Source: Suilimivivens sp964402925 (GTDB lineage: Bacteria > Bacillota > Clostridia > Lachnospirales > Lachnospiraceae). Taken from it: 64,000 nt of DNA. A model generated the notes under the pieces. The model was not told the DNA's origin and made no database searches. It saw only the letters and a list, made by a program, of their open reading frames with translations. Positions 52,901 through 59,883 of this stretch are shown one piece after another. Position 1 is the first letter of the stretch. Every line of letters begins with the position of its first letter. A program made the position numbers and the translations under genes. The stretch lies in NCBI GenBank assembly GCA_964402925.1, contig CAYOED010000002.1, forward strand, positions 62,001 through 126,000, written 5' to 3'.

Positions 52901-53504
52901 GGATAGATTCAATTTCATCCCCCCATAATTCGATACGGTAAGGATTTTCTTCCGTCAGATCAAAAATGTCCACAATGCCGCCCCGGATGCTGAACTGCCC
53001 CGGCGCCTCCACCTGATAATTCTTTTCATAGCCCATTTCTACCAGCCGCTGTGCTAATTTTCTTTCATCCAGCTGGCTTTTCCCATCAATGGTAAGAAGA
53101 TGCTCTTTCCAGACAGAAAGGGGAATCTGGGGCGCCATCAGACTGCTGAAGGTAGTGACCACCGTAACCGGTTTGCCCTCCAGCATACGCCTAAGACACT
53201 TAATACGCTCTGTCACCAACTGATTTCCGTGGATATCCGCCTGATAAAAAATCAAATCCTTGGCAGGATACGATACCACATTTCTGTCATAGAGACGATA
53301 GTCCTCCGTCAGCTCCTTTACTTTGAGGTCACTGAAAGTAACGATGAGTTTATGTTTAACCCCTTCGCCAAGACCATATATCATATGAAGCTTTTGGGAT
53401 TCCACGCAACCGATCAGCGCTGCCGAGGTCATTCCCTTTTGCAATTTCTCCTTGATCTCTATAAATTCTCCCAGTTCCTCTAAAGGCGCTGTCAATGCTC
53501 TCAT
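49986..53504 (-). CDS. mfd: Transcription-repair coupling factor
   Basis: An 1172-residue DNA translocase that removes stalled RNA polymerase and recruits UvrA. The UvrB-like N-terminal module has QFSIRGGIVDIFDLTEENPY. The RNA polymerase-interaction domain begins GDYVVHENHGLGIYKGIEK. The motor has Walker A in CGDVGYGKTEIAIRAA, the DEEQ box in LLIIDEEQRFG and LTATPIPRTLHM. Motifs in VLVSTTIIETGLDI and QLRGRVGRSN follow, then the C-terminal TRCF domain. A run of eight or nine lysines lies just before the RNA polymerase-interaction domain, a linker oddity. It follows pth by 22 bases. Confidence 0.97.
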   Translation of the reverse strand: MRALTAPLEELGEFIEIKEKLQKGMTSAALIGCVESQKLHMIYGLGEGVKHKLIVTFSDLKVKELTEDYRLYDRNVVSYPAKDLIFYQADIHGNQLVTERIKCLRRMLEGKPVTVVTTFSSLMAPQIPLSVWKEHLLTIDGKSQLDERKLAQRLVEMGYEKNYQVEAPGQFSIRGGIVDIFDLTEENPYRIELWGDEIESIRSFDVLSQRSIEKLSCITIYPAGEMLLSPERLKKGMDKIEKEGKAFSEKLRKEFRTEEAHRVETQIRELKEQVYEFQNLVNLDSYVHYFYDDTVSFLELFDKSTACVFVDEPARVKEHADAVELEFRESMMHRVEKGYILPGQMKLLYSAEETAAKMQQGRIVTLASLELKNTLFKVERKADISVKSISSYNNSFEALVQDLKRYKKNGYRMLLLSGSRTRAARLAQDLRDEGLTAFYTEDPDREVQAGEIMTFYGRVMKGFEYPLLKFVIISESDIFGADKKKKKKKKTYEGRKINDFNELKVGDYVVHENHGLGIYKGIEKVEVEKVVKDYIKIEYRDGGNLYVLATGLDVIQKYASADAKRPKLNKLGTQEWIRTKSKAKEAAGEVAKDLVELYAARQQKNGFQYGKDTVWQKEFEEMFPFEETEDQIAAILATKKDMESSKIMDRLICGDVGYGKTEIAIRAAFKAVQEGKQVVYLVPTTILAQQHYSTFVQRMKDFPVRVDMLSRFRTNAEQKKTVEDLKKGLVDIVIGTHRVLSSDVVYKDLGLLIIDEEQRFGVSHKEKIKKMKENIDVLTLTATPIPRTLHMSLVGIRDMSVLEEAPGDRMPIQTYVLEYNEEMVREAIVRELSRNGQVYYVYNRVNNIADVAAIIQSLVPEAVVAFAHGQMQERELERIMYEFINGEIDVLVSTTIIETGLDISNVNTMIIHDSDNMGLSQLYQLRGRVGRSNRTAYAFLMYKRDKMLKEVAEKRLAAIKEFTDLGSGFKIAMRDLEIRGAGNLLGAKQHGHMQAVGYDLYCKMLNEAVKNLKGISTAEDFNTSVDLDVDAFIPSAYIVNEIQKLDIYKRIAGIESQSECDDMKEELLDRFGETPVAVENLFRISMIRVNAHKLYITDIKGKNGEIQFTLKEDAKIYAERIPQFLEKHEKLSFNYKMASFLLRYKKCGMVEKDAQILLELTENLLRDMEALC

Positions 53505-53526
53505 GTATCTCTTTTCCTTTCAACTC

Positions 53527-54102
53527 TCACATTGAAACCTTGCGGTTAAATTCATTCATTGCCTGATCCACGTCACCCGTCAGCATGATTTCTGCAGCTT
53601 TAACTGCTTTCTCCACGCCCTCTTCCATAAGGGGCTTTTCCTCCTTGGAAAAATGTCCCAATACATAATCCGCCAGGTCATATCCCTTAGGCTTTTCACC
53701 GACTCCTATACGAATCCGCTGGAACCCTTCACTGCCAAGATTCTTGATAATATTTTTCAGTCCGTTGTGACCTCCGGCGCTTCCCTTTTTCCTCACCCGG
53801 ATCTGCCCCGGCGGCAGACTGATATCATCCGAAATCACGATCAACTGTGTCTCCACATCAATTTTATAGTAATCCGCCAGCGGACGGATGCTTTCACCGC
53901 TCAGGTTCATAAAAGTGAGGGGTTTTACCAAAATCACTTTCTGACCATTTATGACGCCTTTTCCTGTAAGGGCTTTGTTTTTGATATCCATGACGAATAT
54001 ATTATACTTGTCCGCCAGGGCGTCAATGGCGGCAAAGCCGATGTTGTGTCTTGTATTATCATATTCTTTTGTTGGGTTTCCGAGTCCTGCTATAATGAAC
54101 AT
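53527..54102 (-). CDS. pth: Peptidyl-tRNA hydrolase
   Basis: A 191-residue enzyme that recycles peptidyl-tRNA released by stalled ribosomes. It has the conserved MFIIAGLGNPTKEYDNTRHNIGF with the catalytic His, PLTFMNLSGESI, the aspartate in VISDDISLPPG and KGSAGGHNGLKNI. ATG 54102 has AAAGGA 7 bases upstream; the frame extension to 54162 is out of family. The pth-mfd pair is standard in Firmicutes, where spoVG lies nearby as here. Between its likely promoter (about 54.55 kb) and its start lies palindromic element B, so the mRNA leader would carry that structure. Confidence 0.96.
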   Translation of the reverse strand: MFIIAGLGNPTKEYDNTRHNIGFAAIDALADKYNIFVMDIKNKALTGKGVINGQKVILVKPLTFMNLSGESIRPLADYYKIDVETQLIVISDDISLPPGQIRVRKKGSAGGHNGLKNIIKNLGSEGFQRIRIGVGEKPKGYDLADYVLGHFSKEEKPLMEEGVEKAVKAAEIMLTGDVDQAMNEFNRKVSM

Positions 54103-54154
54103 TGGTGGGTCCTTTCTAATTTGGTTAGAAGAAATGGGGGGATGGGGTGTAGTG

Positions 54155-54428
54155 GTACGCATAAGGAGGAAGGAGAAGGCTGGGGGGATAAAAAACTGTA
54201 CCGGGCCTATGTACAGCGGTAAGTAGAATTAAGTATCCCTTGGGTAGGTGCATCAGGGAGGACGCAAACGGCGTATTGGTCCATCCATGGACCAAGTTAC
54301 GCCTTCGCCGGACGTCCTGTCCGGCGATTGCTGGGTATCGAAAGGGATACTAAATTCTTCTAACCGCTTCCCATAAGGCCCGGTACAGTTTTTTATCCCC
54401 CCAGCCTTCTCCTTCCTCCTTATGCTAC
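54155..54428. repeat. Giant palindromic element, copy B
   Basis: Outer arms 54159-54208 and 54376-54425 are 50 bases each and perfectly complementary, with weak pairing continuing outward to 54155 and 54428. The 167-base interior is the same family core as copies A and C. AGCGGT 54215-54220 pairs with 54363-54368. GTATCCCTT pairs with AAGGGATAC. GGCGTA and TTGGTCCA pair around the loop TCCA. CGCCGGAC 54306-54313 pairs with 54319-54326 around GTCCT. Helix sequences differ from copy A in a compensatory way. It lies 53 bases upstream of the pth start, in the same orientation relative to transcription as copy A. Confidence 0.93.
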
Positions 54429-54549
54429 TTCTACTGTATTCCTATCGCGCCATTTGGCGCTTTTATACTATTCCCCATAGATTCATCCGTGTATCCGCAA
54501 GTTCCATCTCTCTCTGTGTTGAATTATTTCTATTATGTGCTACTTTGCA

Positions 54550-54579
54550 ATAATAGCATATCTTTTTCTTTTAAGTAAA
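54550..54579 (-). promoter_or_regulatory. Candidate promoter of pth-mfd
   Basis: On the minus strand TTTACT (54574-54579), 18-base spacer, TATTAT (54550-54555). It lies in the 267-base stretch between elements B and C (54429-54695). That stretch otherwise holds only a short GCGCCA/TGGCGC hairpin near 54448-54461 and A/T-rich sequence. If used, the 5-prime leader of pth is about 440 bases and includes copy B. Confidence 0.45.
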
Positions 54580-54695
54580 TAGTTTCCCTTAAAAGAGGCA
54601 TGTTCTTTACCGCCTGTTTATAAATCCACAATTTTAGCGAGAACAAAATACTCTAATTTTATTCTATACACTTTTCTTGTATTTTGATGCATCCA

Positions 54696-55117
54696 GGAAA
54701 AATGTTGGCAGGTGTTCTGCGGGGCGGGCTCCTTTGGGGGAGGTGGGGTGCATAGGGGGAATGGTTTCCCGGGCGGGATATCCGTCTTCCGGTGCCTGGT
54801 GGGATAAAAAACTTTTCCGGTCCTTATGGGAAGTGGTTAGAAGAATTTAGTATCCCTTTAGACACCCAGCAATCACCGGACAGGAGGTCCGGTGAAGGCG
54901 TAACTTGGTCCATGGATGGACCAATACGCCGTTTGCGTCCTCCCTGAGTCCCCTTGCAAGGGATACTTAATTCTTCTTACCACTGGACATAGGACCGCAA
55001 AAGATTTTTTACCCCACCAGGCGCCGGAAGACGGATATCCCGCCCGGAACCCATTCCCCCTATGCCCCACCTCCACCAAAGGAGCCCGCCCCGCAGAACA
55101 CCTGCCAACATTTTTCC
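54696..55117. repeat. Giant palindromic element, copy C (inverted relative to B)
   Basis: The longest copy. Outer arms 54696-54823 and 54992-55117 are about 127 bases each and match with roughly six small differences, including one 2-base indel. Some differences give G-U pairs on one strand and some on the other. The 168-base core is in the opposite orientation to copies A and B. On the plus strand AGTGGT 54832-54837 pairs with ACCACT 54979-54984, and CACCGGAC 54874-54881 pairs with GTCCGGTG 54887-54894 around AGGAG. Next to the core the arms share GGGATAAAAAACT with copy B; further out there is no resemblance. Confidence 0.93.
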
Positions 55118-55136
55118 GTCCCCCGCCACTCCCCAC

Positions 55137-55165
55137 AAAAAAAGGGATCATCTTCCGATGACCCC
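55137..55165 (-). terminator. Terminator of spoVG
   Basis: On the minus strand GGGGTCATC and GATGATCCC form a 9-bp stem around GGAA, followed by seven uridines. It starts 13 bases after the spoVG stop. It separates spoVG transcription from element C. Confidence 0.92.
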
Positions 55166-55177
55166 TTCCTGTTCCAC

Positions 55178-55450
55178 TTATTCTTCGTCCGGTTCTAACA
55201 GCGCCTTCTGGTACCGATCCAGAATAATCGTCTGTATCTTTTCCCTTGTAGAAGAATTAATAGGATGAGCGATATCCCTGTATTCACCATCTGTTGCCTT
55301 TTTACTGGGCATTGCTATAAATAATCCTTTATCCCCCTCTATTACCTTGATATCATGAATCACGAACTCCTCATCAATGGTAATCGAAACAATGGCGCGC
55401 ATCTTACCTTCTTTGGTAATCTTCCTCACTCTTACATCCGTAATTTGCAT
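55178..55450 (-). CDS. spoVG: Regulatory protein SpoVG
   Basis: A 90-residue nucleic-acid-binding protein of the SpoVG family, which affects septation, sporulation and virulence gene expression. The family pattern is visible as MQITDVRVRKI, MRAIVSITIDEEFVIHDIKVI, LFIAMPSKKATDGEYRDIAHP and INSSTREKI. ATG 55450 follows a GGGGGA site and matches the family start; the longer frame to 55531 is rejected. It lies between glgD and the pth region, with its own terminator. Confidence 0.96.
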   Translation of the reverse strand: MQITDVRVRKITKEGKMRAIVSITIDEEFVIHDIKVIEGDKGLFIAMPSKKATDGEYRDIAHPINSSTREKIQTIILDRYQKALLEPDEE

Positions 55451-55530
55451 TTTCTTGTCCCCCTTAGTCAGTCTATGATTAACGTTGGCCTCCCGTCGAA
55501 TGCGAAACATGTTCCTCTTGTTTGAGTGCA

Positions 55531-56649
55531 CTACATAACGTATCTGTCGTTTCTCTCCAGTACAATCTTAATACCATCATTACCGGTATGGTAGGAATTG
55601 GCTCTGATTGTATCACGGCTCTCCACGATACAATTTTCAATATGCGTGTTATCTCCGATATAGACATCATTTAAAATGATGGAATTCTTAATGTAACAGT
55701 TATTTCCAATGTATGCCTGTTTAAAGATTACAGAATCTTCTACTGTACCATTAATGATACATCCGCTGGAAATAAGGCTGTTTCTGACCTGTGAACCTAC
55801 ATTGTATTTGGCAGGCGGCAGATCATCCACCTTTGAATAAATATCCGGATACTGCTTGAAGAAGTAATCTCTTATTTCTGGCTTTAGGAAATCCATATTG
55901 GTGCTGAAATAATCCTCCACAGTTGCGATATTTCTCCAGTAGTCCTGAATCTTATATCCGTAGATTCTCTTCATGTTCTTATAGCGGATTAAAATATCCT
56001 TTACGAAGTCATATCTGTCCTCTTCCGCACATTTCTCAATCATCTCTATGAGCTGACGTCTTCTGACTACGTAGATACCGCAGGAAACCGTATTGGATTT
56101 AGCCACCACCGGTTTTTCTTCAAACTCTTCAATACGACTTTCTTCGTTCATCTTAATCGTACCGAATCTGTCAACATTTACGTTGGAAGGCATGTCTTTG
56201 CATACCACTGTAATGTCTGCTTTCTTTGCTATATGATATTCAAGCACTTTATTGTAATCCAGCTTATATACACAGTCGCCGGACGCAATCACCACATACG
56301 GTTCATGACTGGTCTTTAAGAATGATAAATTCTGTGCAATTGCATCTGCTGTTCCCCTGTACCAGAAGTTGCTCTCAGCCGTAGTCGTCGGTGTAAATAC
56401 ATATAAACCGCCCTGTTTACGTCCGAAATCCCACCATTTAGAGGAATTTAAATGTTCATTCAGGCTCCTTGCATTATACTGAGTAAATACAGCAACCTTC
56501 TGAATATGGGAATTCGTCATATTGCTCAGCGCAAAGTCGATACTTCTATAACTGCCTGCGATAGGCATTGCACATACCGCTCTCTTCTGTGAGAGTTCTT
56601 TCATCCTATAACTGTTTCCGCCTGCTAATACTATACCAATTGCTCTCAC
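55531..56649 (-). CDS. glgD: Glucose-1-phosphate adenylyltransferase, GlgD subunit
   Basis: A 372-residue ADP-glucose pyrophosphorylase-like subunit of glycogen synthesis. It keeps the overall fold (IGIVLAGGNSYRMKELS, SYRSIDFALSNMTNSHI, IASGDCVYKLDY, C-terminal left-handed helix repeats). Compared with GlgC it has diverged at the N-terminal nucleotide loop, where GlgC has GGQGSRLGVLT. In Firmicutes GlgD has little activity alone and modulates GlgC. It starts at GTG 56649, which shares a base with the glgC stop (TAGTG), so the two are tightly coupled and probably made in equal amounts. Confidence 0.94.
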   Translation of the reverse strand: MRAIGIVLAGGNSYRMKELSQKRAVCAMPIAGSYRSIDFALSNMTNSHIQKVAVFTQYNARSLNEHLNSSKWWDFGRKQGGLYVFTPTTTAESNFWYRGTADAIAQNLSFLKTSHEPYVVIASGDCVYKLDYNKVLEYHIAKKADITVVCKDMPSNVNVDRFGTIKMNEESRIEEFEEKPVVAKSNTVSCGIYVVRRRQLIEMIEKCAEEDRYDFVKDILIRYKNMKRIYGYKIQDYWRNIATVEDYFSTNMDFLKPEIRDYFFKQYPDIYSKVDDLPPAKYNVGSQVRNSLISSGCIINGTVEDSVIFKQAYIGNNCYIKNSIILNDVYIGDNTHIENCIVESRDTIRANSYHTGNDGIKIVLERNDRYVM

Positions 56650-57920
56650 TATTCCTCACCTGCCTTAATCAATGTTTTTCCGCTTGCAAGATAATTATCC
56701 GGGTAATCTTCTTTCGAAGTGATTCCGAATATGCAGGAGTTCTTGCCTACCGTAATTCCAGCCGGTACTACACTCTTTTCTCCTATTGTAACAATACCGC
56801 TATTGTAAATATGAGGATCCGTCTCATTGGGAACTTCTTCGCCATAACCCAGCTTGACACCATCTTTAATCTCTGCGCCCTCTGCCACGATTGCCTTATA
56901 AAGTTCGCATCCATCCCCAATCACAGCGTTATTCATAATGATAGAATCCCGGATAATGGTATTTTTCCCTATTGTAACGCCGCAACCGATAACTGAATTA
57001 TAGATCTTACCGTAAATATCTGTTCCTTCTCCTACGATACTTTTCTCCACCACAGAATCGCTGGCGAGGTATTGAGGCGGAAGGCTCTCGCTTTTTGTGT
57101 ATATTTTCCAATACTCTTCATATAAATTGAATTCCGGAACCAAGTCGATCAATTCCATGTTTGCTTCCCAGTAAGAATTCAAGGTTCCTACATCTTTCCA
57201 ATAGCCGTTGAATTCATACGCATAGAGAGGATCCCCCTTATCATGGCAATACGGAATGATATGTTTACCAAAATCCAGTCCCGGCTGCTCTGCATTGGCG
57301 AGCAGTGCTTCTTTTAAGGTTTTCCAATTGAAAATATAAATTCCCATGGATGCCAGATTGCTTCTGGGATTTTCCGGTTTTTCTTCGAAATCGGTAATTT
57401 TTCTGTTTTCATCCGTAATCATGATTCCAAAACGCTTTGCCTCTTCCATAGGAACCGGCATAACCGCGATTGTTACGTCCGCTTCCTTTTCTTTATGGAA
57501 ATCCAGCATGACTTCGTAATCCATCTTGTATATGTGATCTCCGGAAAGTATCAGAACGTATTCCGGATTGAAGCTGTCCATATAATCCAAGTTCTGATAA
57601 ATTGCATTGGCGGTACCGGTATACCACTCACTATTTGTACTCTTCTCATAGGGTGGGAGGACTGTTACGCCGCCTATATTTCTGTCCAGATCCCAGGGAA
57701 TACCGATTCCAATATGGGTATTCAGTCGTAAGGGCTGGTACTGTGTCAGAACGCCGACTGTATCTACACCAGAATTGATACAGTTGCTTAACGGAAAGTC
57801 AATAATACGGTATTTCCCCCCAAAAGATACCGCCGGCTTGGCCACCTTAGACGTAAGCACACCCAGCCTGCTTCCCTGACCACCTGCTAATAACATGGCA
57901 ATCATCTCTTTTTTAATCAT
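56649..57920 (-). CDS. glgC: Glucose-1-phosphate adenylyltransferase, GlgC subunit
   Basis: A 423-residue catalytic ADP-glucose pyrophosphorylase. It uses ATP and glucose-1-phosphate, the first committed step of glycogen synthesis. The nucleotide loop is MLLAGGQGSRLGVLTSKVAKP. YRIIDFPLSNC, WYTGTANAIYQNLDY, LILSGDHIYKMDY and ITDFEEKP are all conserved. The C-terminal half is the parallel beta-helix used for assembly and allostery. ATG 57920 has AGAGGTG 5 bases upstream; the frame to 57965 is a longer alternative without support. It is driven by the promoter at 57990-58018. Confidence 0.96.
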   Translation of the reverse strand: MIKKEMIAMLLAGGQGSRLGVLTSKVAKPAVSFGGKYRIIDFPLSNCINSGVDTVGVLTQYQPLRLNTHIGIGIPWDLDRNIGGVTVLPPYEKSTNSEWYTGTANAIYQNLDYMDSFNPEYVLILSGDHIYKMDYEVMLDFHKEKEADVTIAVMPVPMEEAKRFGIMITDENRKITDFEEKPENPRSNLASMGIYIFNWKTLKEALLANAEQPGLDFGKHIIPYCHDKGDPLYAYEFNGYWKDVGTLNSYWEANMELIDLVPEFNLYEEYWKIYTKSESLPPQYLASDSVVEKSIVGEGTDIYGKIYNSVIGCGVTIGKNTIIRDSIIMNNAVIGDGCELYKAIVAEGAEIKDGVKLGYGEEVPNETDPHIYNSGIVTIGEKSVVPAGITVGKNSCIFGITSKEDYPDNYLASGKTLIKAGEE

Positions 57921-57989
57921 GTCATCACCTCTTACAAGTAATTTTTTACTACATTTTTGATACAAGTAGCAATCGTGGAATTTATGAAT

Positions 57990-58018
57990 AGTATATCATA
58001 GGTTGCTTTAAAAGTGAA
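57990..58018 (-). promoter_or_regulatory. Promoter of glgC-glgD
   Basis: On the minus strand TTCACT (58013-58018), 17-base spacer, TATACT (57990-57995), 69 bases before the glgC start. It lies in the 300-base divergent gap to murC (57921-58220), which is A/T-rich and holds nothing else recognisable apart from the murC promoter. Confidence 0.65.
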
Positions 58019-58156
58019 TATTTTTTACAAATTTATTCCATTAGTCTATGATTTTTATGTCAATTTTTTACATACTAAACAGCAGCATTTTCCATATTTT
58101 CTACAATATTTTGTATATATAATCCACAATTATCGCATATTTTGTCAAAAATGCCA

Positions 58157-58185
58157 TTGGCTTTTTTTGTGTAATTATATATAAT
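58157..58185 (+). promoter_or_regulatory. Promoter of murC
   Basis: TTGGCT (58157-58162), 17-base spacer, TATAAT (58180-58185), 35 bases before the start codon, with GGAGGG as ribosome binding site. Confidence 0.7.
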
Positions 58186-58220
58186 TAGGTTAAAACTATT
58201 GTATAGACGGAGGGTTTTAC

Positions 58221-59600
58221 ATGTATCAATTAGATTTTAATCACCCTATTCACATACATTTTATAGGAATCGGAGGCATCAGCATGAGCGGTCTCGCTGA
58301 GATTCTGATAGACAAAGGCTTCAAGGTCTCCGGCTCCGATACCAAAGCATCTTCCCTGACAGAACTCCTTTCCAGAAAAGGCGCCACTATCTATTATGGA
58401 CAAAAAGCAGAAAATCTAAGCAGCGACATTGATCTTGTAGTATATACCAGCGCTATTCACCCTGACAATCCGGAATATGCCGCCGCACAAAAGCTACAGC
58501 TTCCTTCTTTGAGCAGGGCACAGCTTTTAGGACAGCTGATGAAAAATTATGAGATTCCCATAGCAATCAGCGGTACTCACGGAAAGACCACTACCACTTC
58601 CATGATTTCAGAAATCCTTCTGGAGGCAGGAGTCGATCCCACCCTTTCTATCGGCGGCATCCTTAAGACAATCGACGGCAATATCCGCATTGGTCACGGC
58701 AAATGTTTTGTTACGGAAGCCTGCGAATATACCAACAGTTTCTTAAGCTTTTTCCCCAAAATAGGTATCATTCTTAACGTGGAAGAGGATCATCTGGACT
58801 TTTTTAAGGATATTAATGATATCCGCCATTCTTTCCACCAGTTTGCTGCCCTTCTTCCTGAGGATGGCACTTTAATCATCAACGGCGAGATCCCCGAAAT
58901 AGATACCATTCTGGAAGATCTTAACTGCCGTATTATTACCTATGGCGGTACGGATTCTTATGACTATCACCCGGAAGATATCCGCTACAGCGAAACCGGA
59001 TGCGGTAGTTTTACTTTAATAAGGAAAGACGGGTCACAAGAATCGATTTCCCTCAATGTCCCGGGCCGTCACAATATCTATAATGCCATGGCAGCTATTG
59101 CTCTTGCCGACCTGCTCTCCATCGATTACATCTCAATCCAAAAAGCATTGTCCAACTTTCATGGCACGGATCGGCGCTTTGAGTACAAAGGCACCAAGAA
59201 CGGAACTGTTATAATAGATGATTATGCACATCATCCTACAGAAATTACTGCAACTTTGAATGCAGCGTTAAATTATCCGCATAAAACCCTCTGGTGCGTG
59301 TTCCAGCCTCACACTTTTACCCGCACCAAGGCCTTTATGAAGGAATTTGCAAGGGCGCTGTCCTTTGCCGATCATGTGGTTCTTTCCGATATTTATCCTG
59401 CCAGAGAAAGCGATGACCTTGGAATCAGTTCAAAAACACTTCAGAAAGAAATCGAGGCTCTTGGCAAAAGCTGTTACTATTTTCCTTCTTTTGCAGAGAT
59501 TGAAAATTTTCTTTTGGAAAATTGTTCCCCCGGGGATTTGTTGATAACTATGGGAGCCGGAGATGTTGTAAATATTGGGGAAAATCTATTAAAACGTTGA
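58221..59600 (+). CDS. murC: UDP-N-acetylmuramate--L-alanine ligase
   Basis: A 459-residue peptidoglycan precursor ligase that adds L-alanine to UDP-MurNAc using ATP in the cytoplasm. It has the N-terminal HFIGIGGISMSGLAEIL, the ATP loop AISGTHGKTTTTSMISEIL, the metal and substrate region NVEEDHLDFF, and the central-domain VPGRHNIYNAMAAIALA and IDDYAHHPTEI. The start is ATG with GGAGGG 6 bases upstream. Its stop codon adjoins the first of the DnaA-box-like 9-mers that precede the primosome genes. Confidence 0.97.
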   Translation: MYQLDFNHPIHIHFIGIGGISMSGLAEILIDKGFKVSGSDTKASSLTELLSRKGATIYYGQKAENLSSDIDLVVYTSAIHPDNPEYAAAQKLQLPSLSRAQLLGQLMKNYEIPIAISGTHGKTTTTSMISEILLEAGVDPTLSIGGILKTIDGNIRIGHGKCFVTEACEYTNSFLSFFPKIGIILNVEEDHLDFFKDINDIRHSFHQFAALLPEDGTLIINGEIPEIDTILEDLNCRIITYGGTDSYDYHPEDIRYSETGCGSFTLIRKDGSQESISLNVPGRHNIYNAMAAIALADLLSIDYISIQKALSNFHGTDRRFEYKGTKNGTVIIDDYAHHPTEITATLNAALNYPHKTLWCVFQPHTFTRTKAFMKEFARALSFADHVVLSDIYPARESDDLGISSKTLQKEIEALGKSCYYFPSFAEIENFLLENCSPGDLLITMGAGDVVNIGENLLKR

Positions 59601-59758
59601 TTGTCCACATTGTCCACATATTTGAATGCCCAAAAGCATGTCAGATATGTGGATATTTTTTAAAAAATACAATTTTATTTTTTCCGATATTTTACACACT
59701 TTTGCAATTGACTCATGTAATATTTTTCCTTATATCCACATTATCCACACTTTCCACA
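59601..59758. promoter_or_regulatory. Cluster of DnaA-box-like 9-mers
   Basis: Two tandem TTGTCCACA units at 59601-59609 and 59610-59618 touch each other. Three more touch end to end: ATATCCACA 59732-59740, TTATCCACA 59741-59749 (a perfect DnaA box) and CTTTCCACA 59750-59758. One inverted copy, ATATCCACA on the minus strand, lies at 59648-59656. The intervening sequence is A/T-rich. They lie just upstream of the promoter of the DnaD-domain/helicase-loader genes, so DnaA-dependent control or DnaA titration is plausible. Confidence 0.65.
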
Positions 59759-59805
59759 GAATCTGAAAACCCTTGAAAATACTGGATTTTTATGATTTTT
59801 TCCTA

Positions 59806-59834
59806 TTTCAATTTCAGAATGCTTGTGCTATAAT
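59806..59834 (+). promoter_or_regulatory. Candidate promoter of the primosome operon
   Basis: TTTCAA (59806-59811), 17-base spacer, TATAAT (59829-59834), 49 bases before ATG 59884. It begins 47 bases after the last DnaA-box-like 9-mer. Confidence 0.55.
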
Positions 59835-59883
59835 TCAATTTGCTTTCATTCGTGTAAATAAAATAAGGTCAGGTGATGATCCC

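Noticed and set aside
54103..55177. Open frames across the palindromic elements (for example 54873-55151)
   Set aside because: The frames simply follow GC-rich arms, differ between copies and have no ribosome binding site or protein-like composition.
59601..59758. Chromosomal replication origin
   Set aside because: DnaA-like boxes are present, but dnaA, dnaN or rpmH are not adjacent. A regulatory or titration role is more likely.
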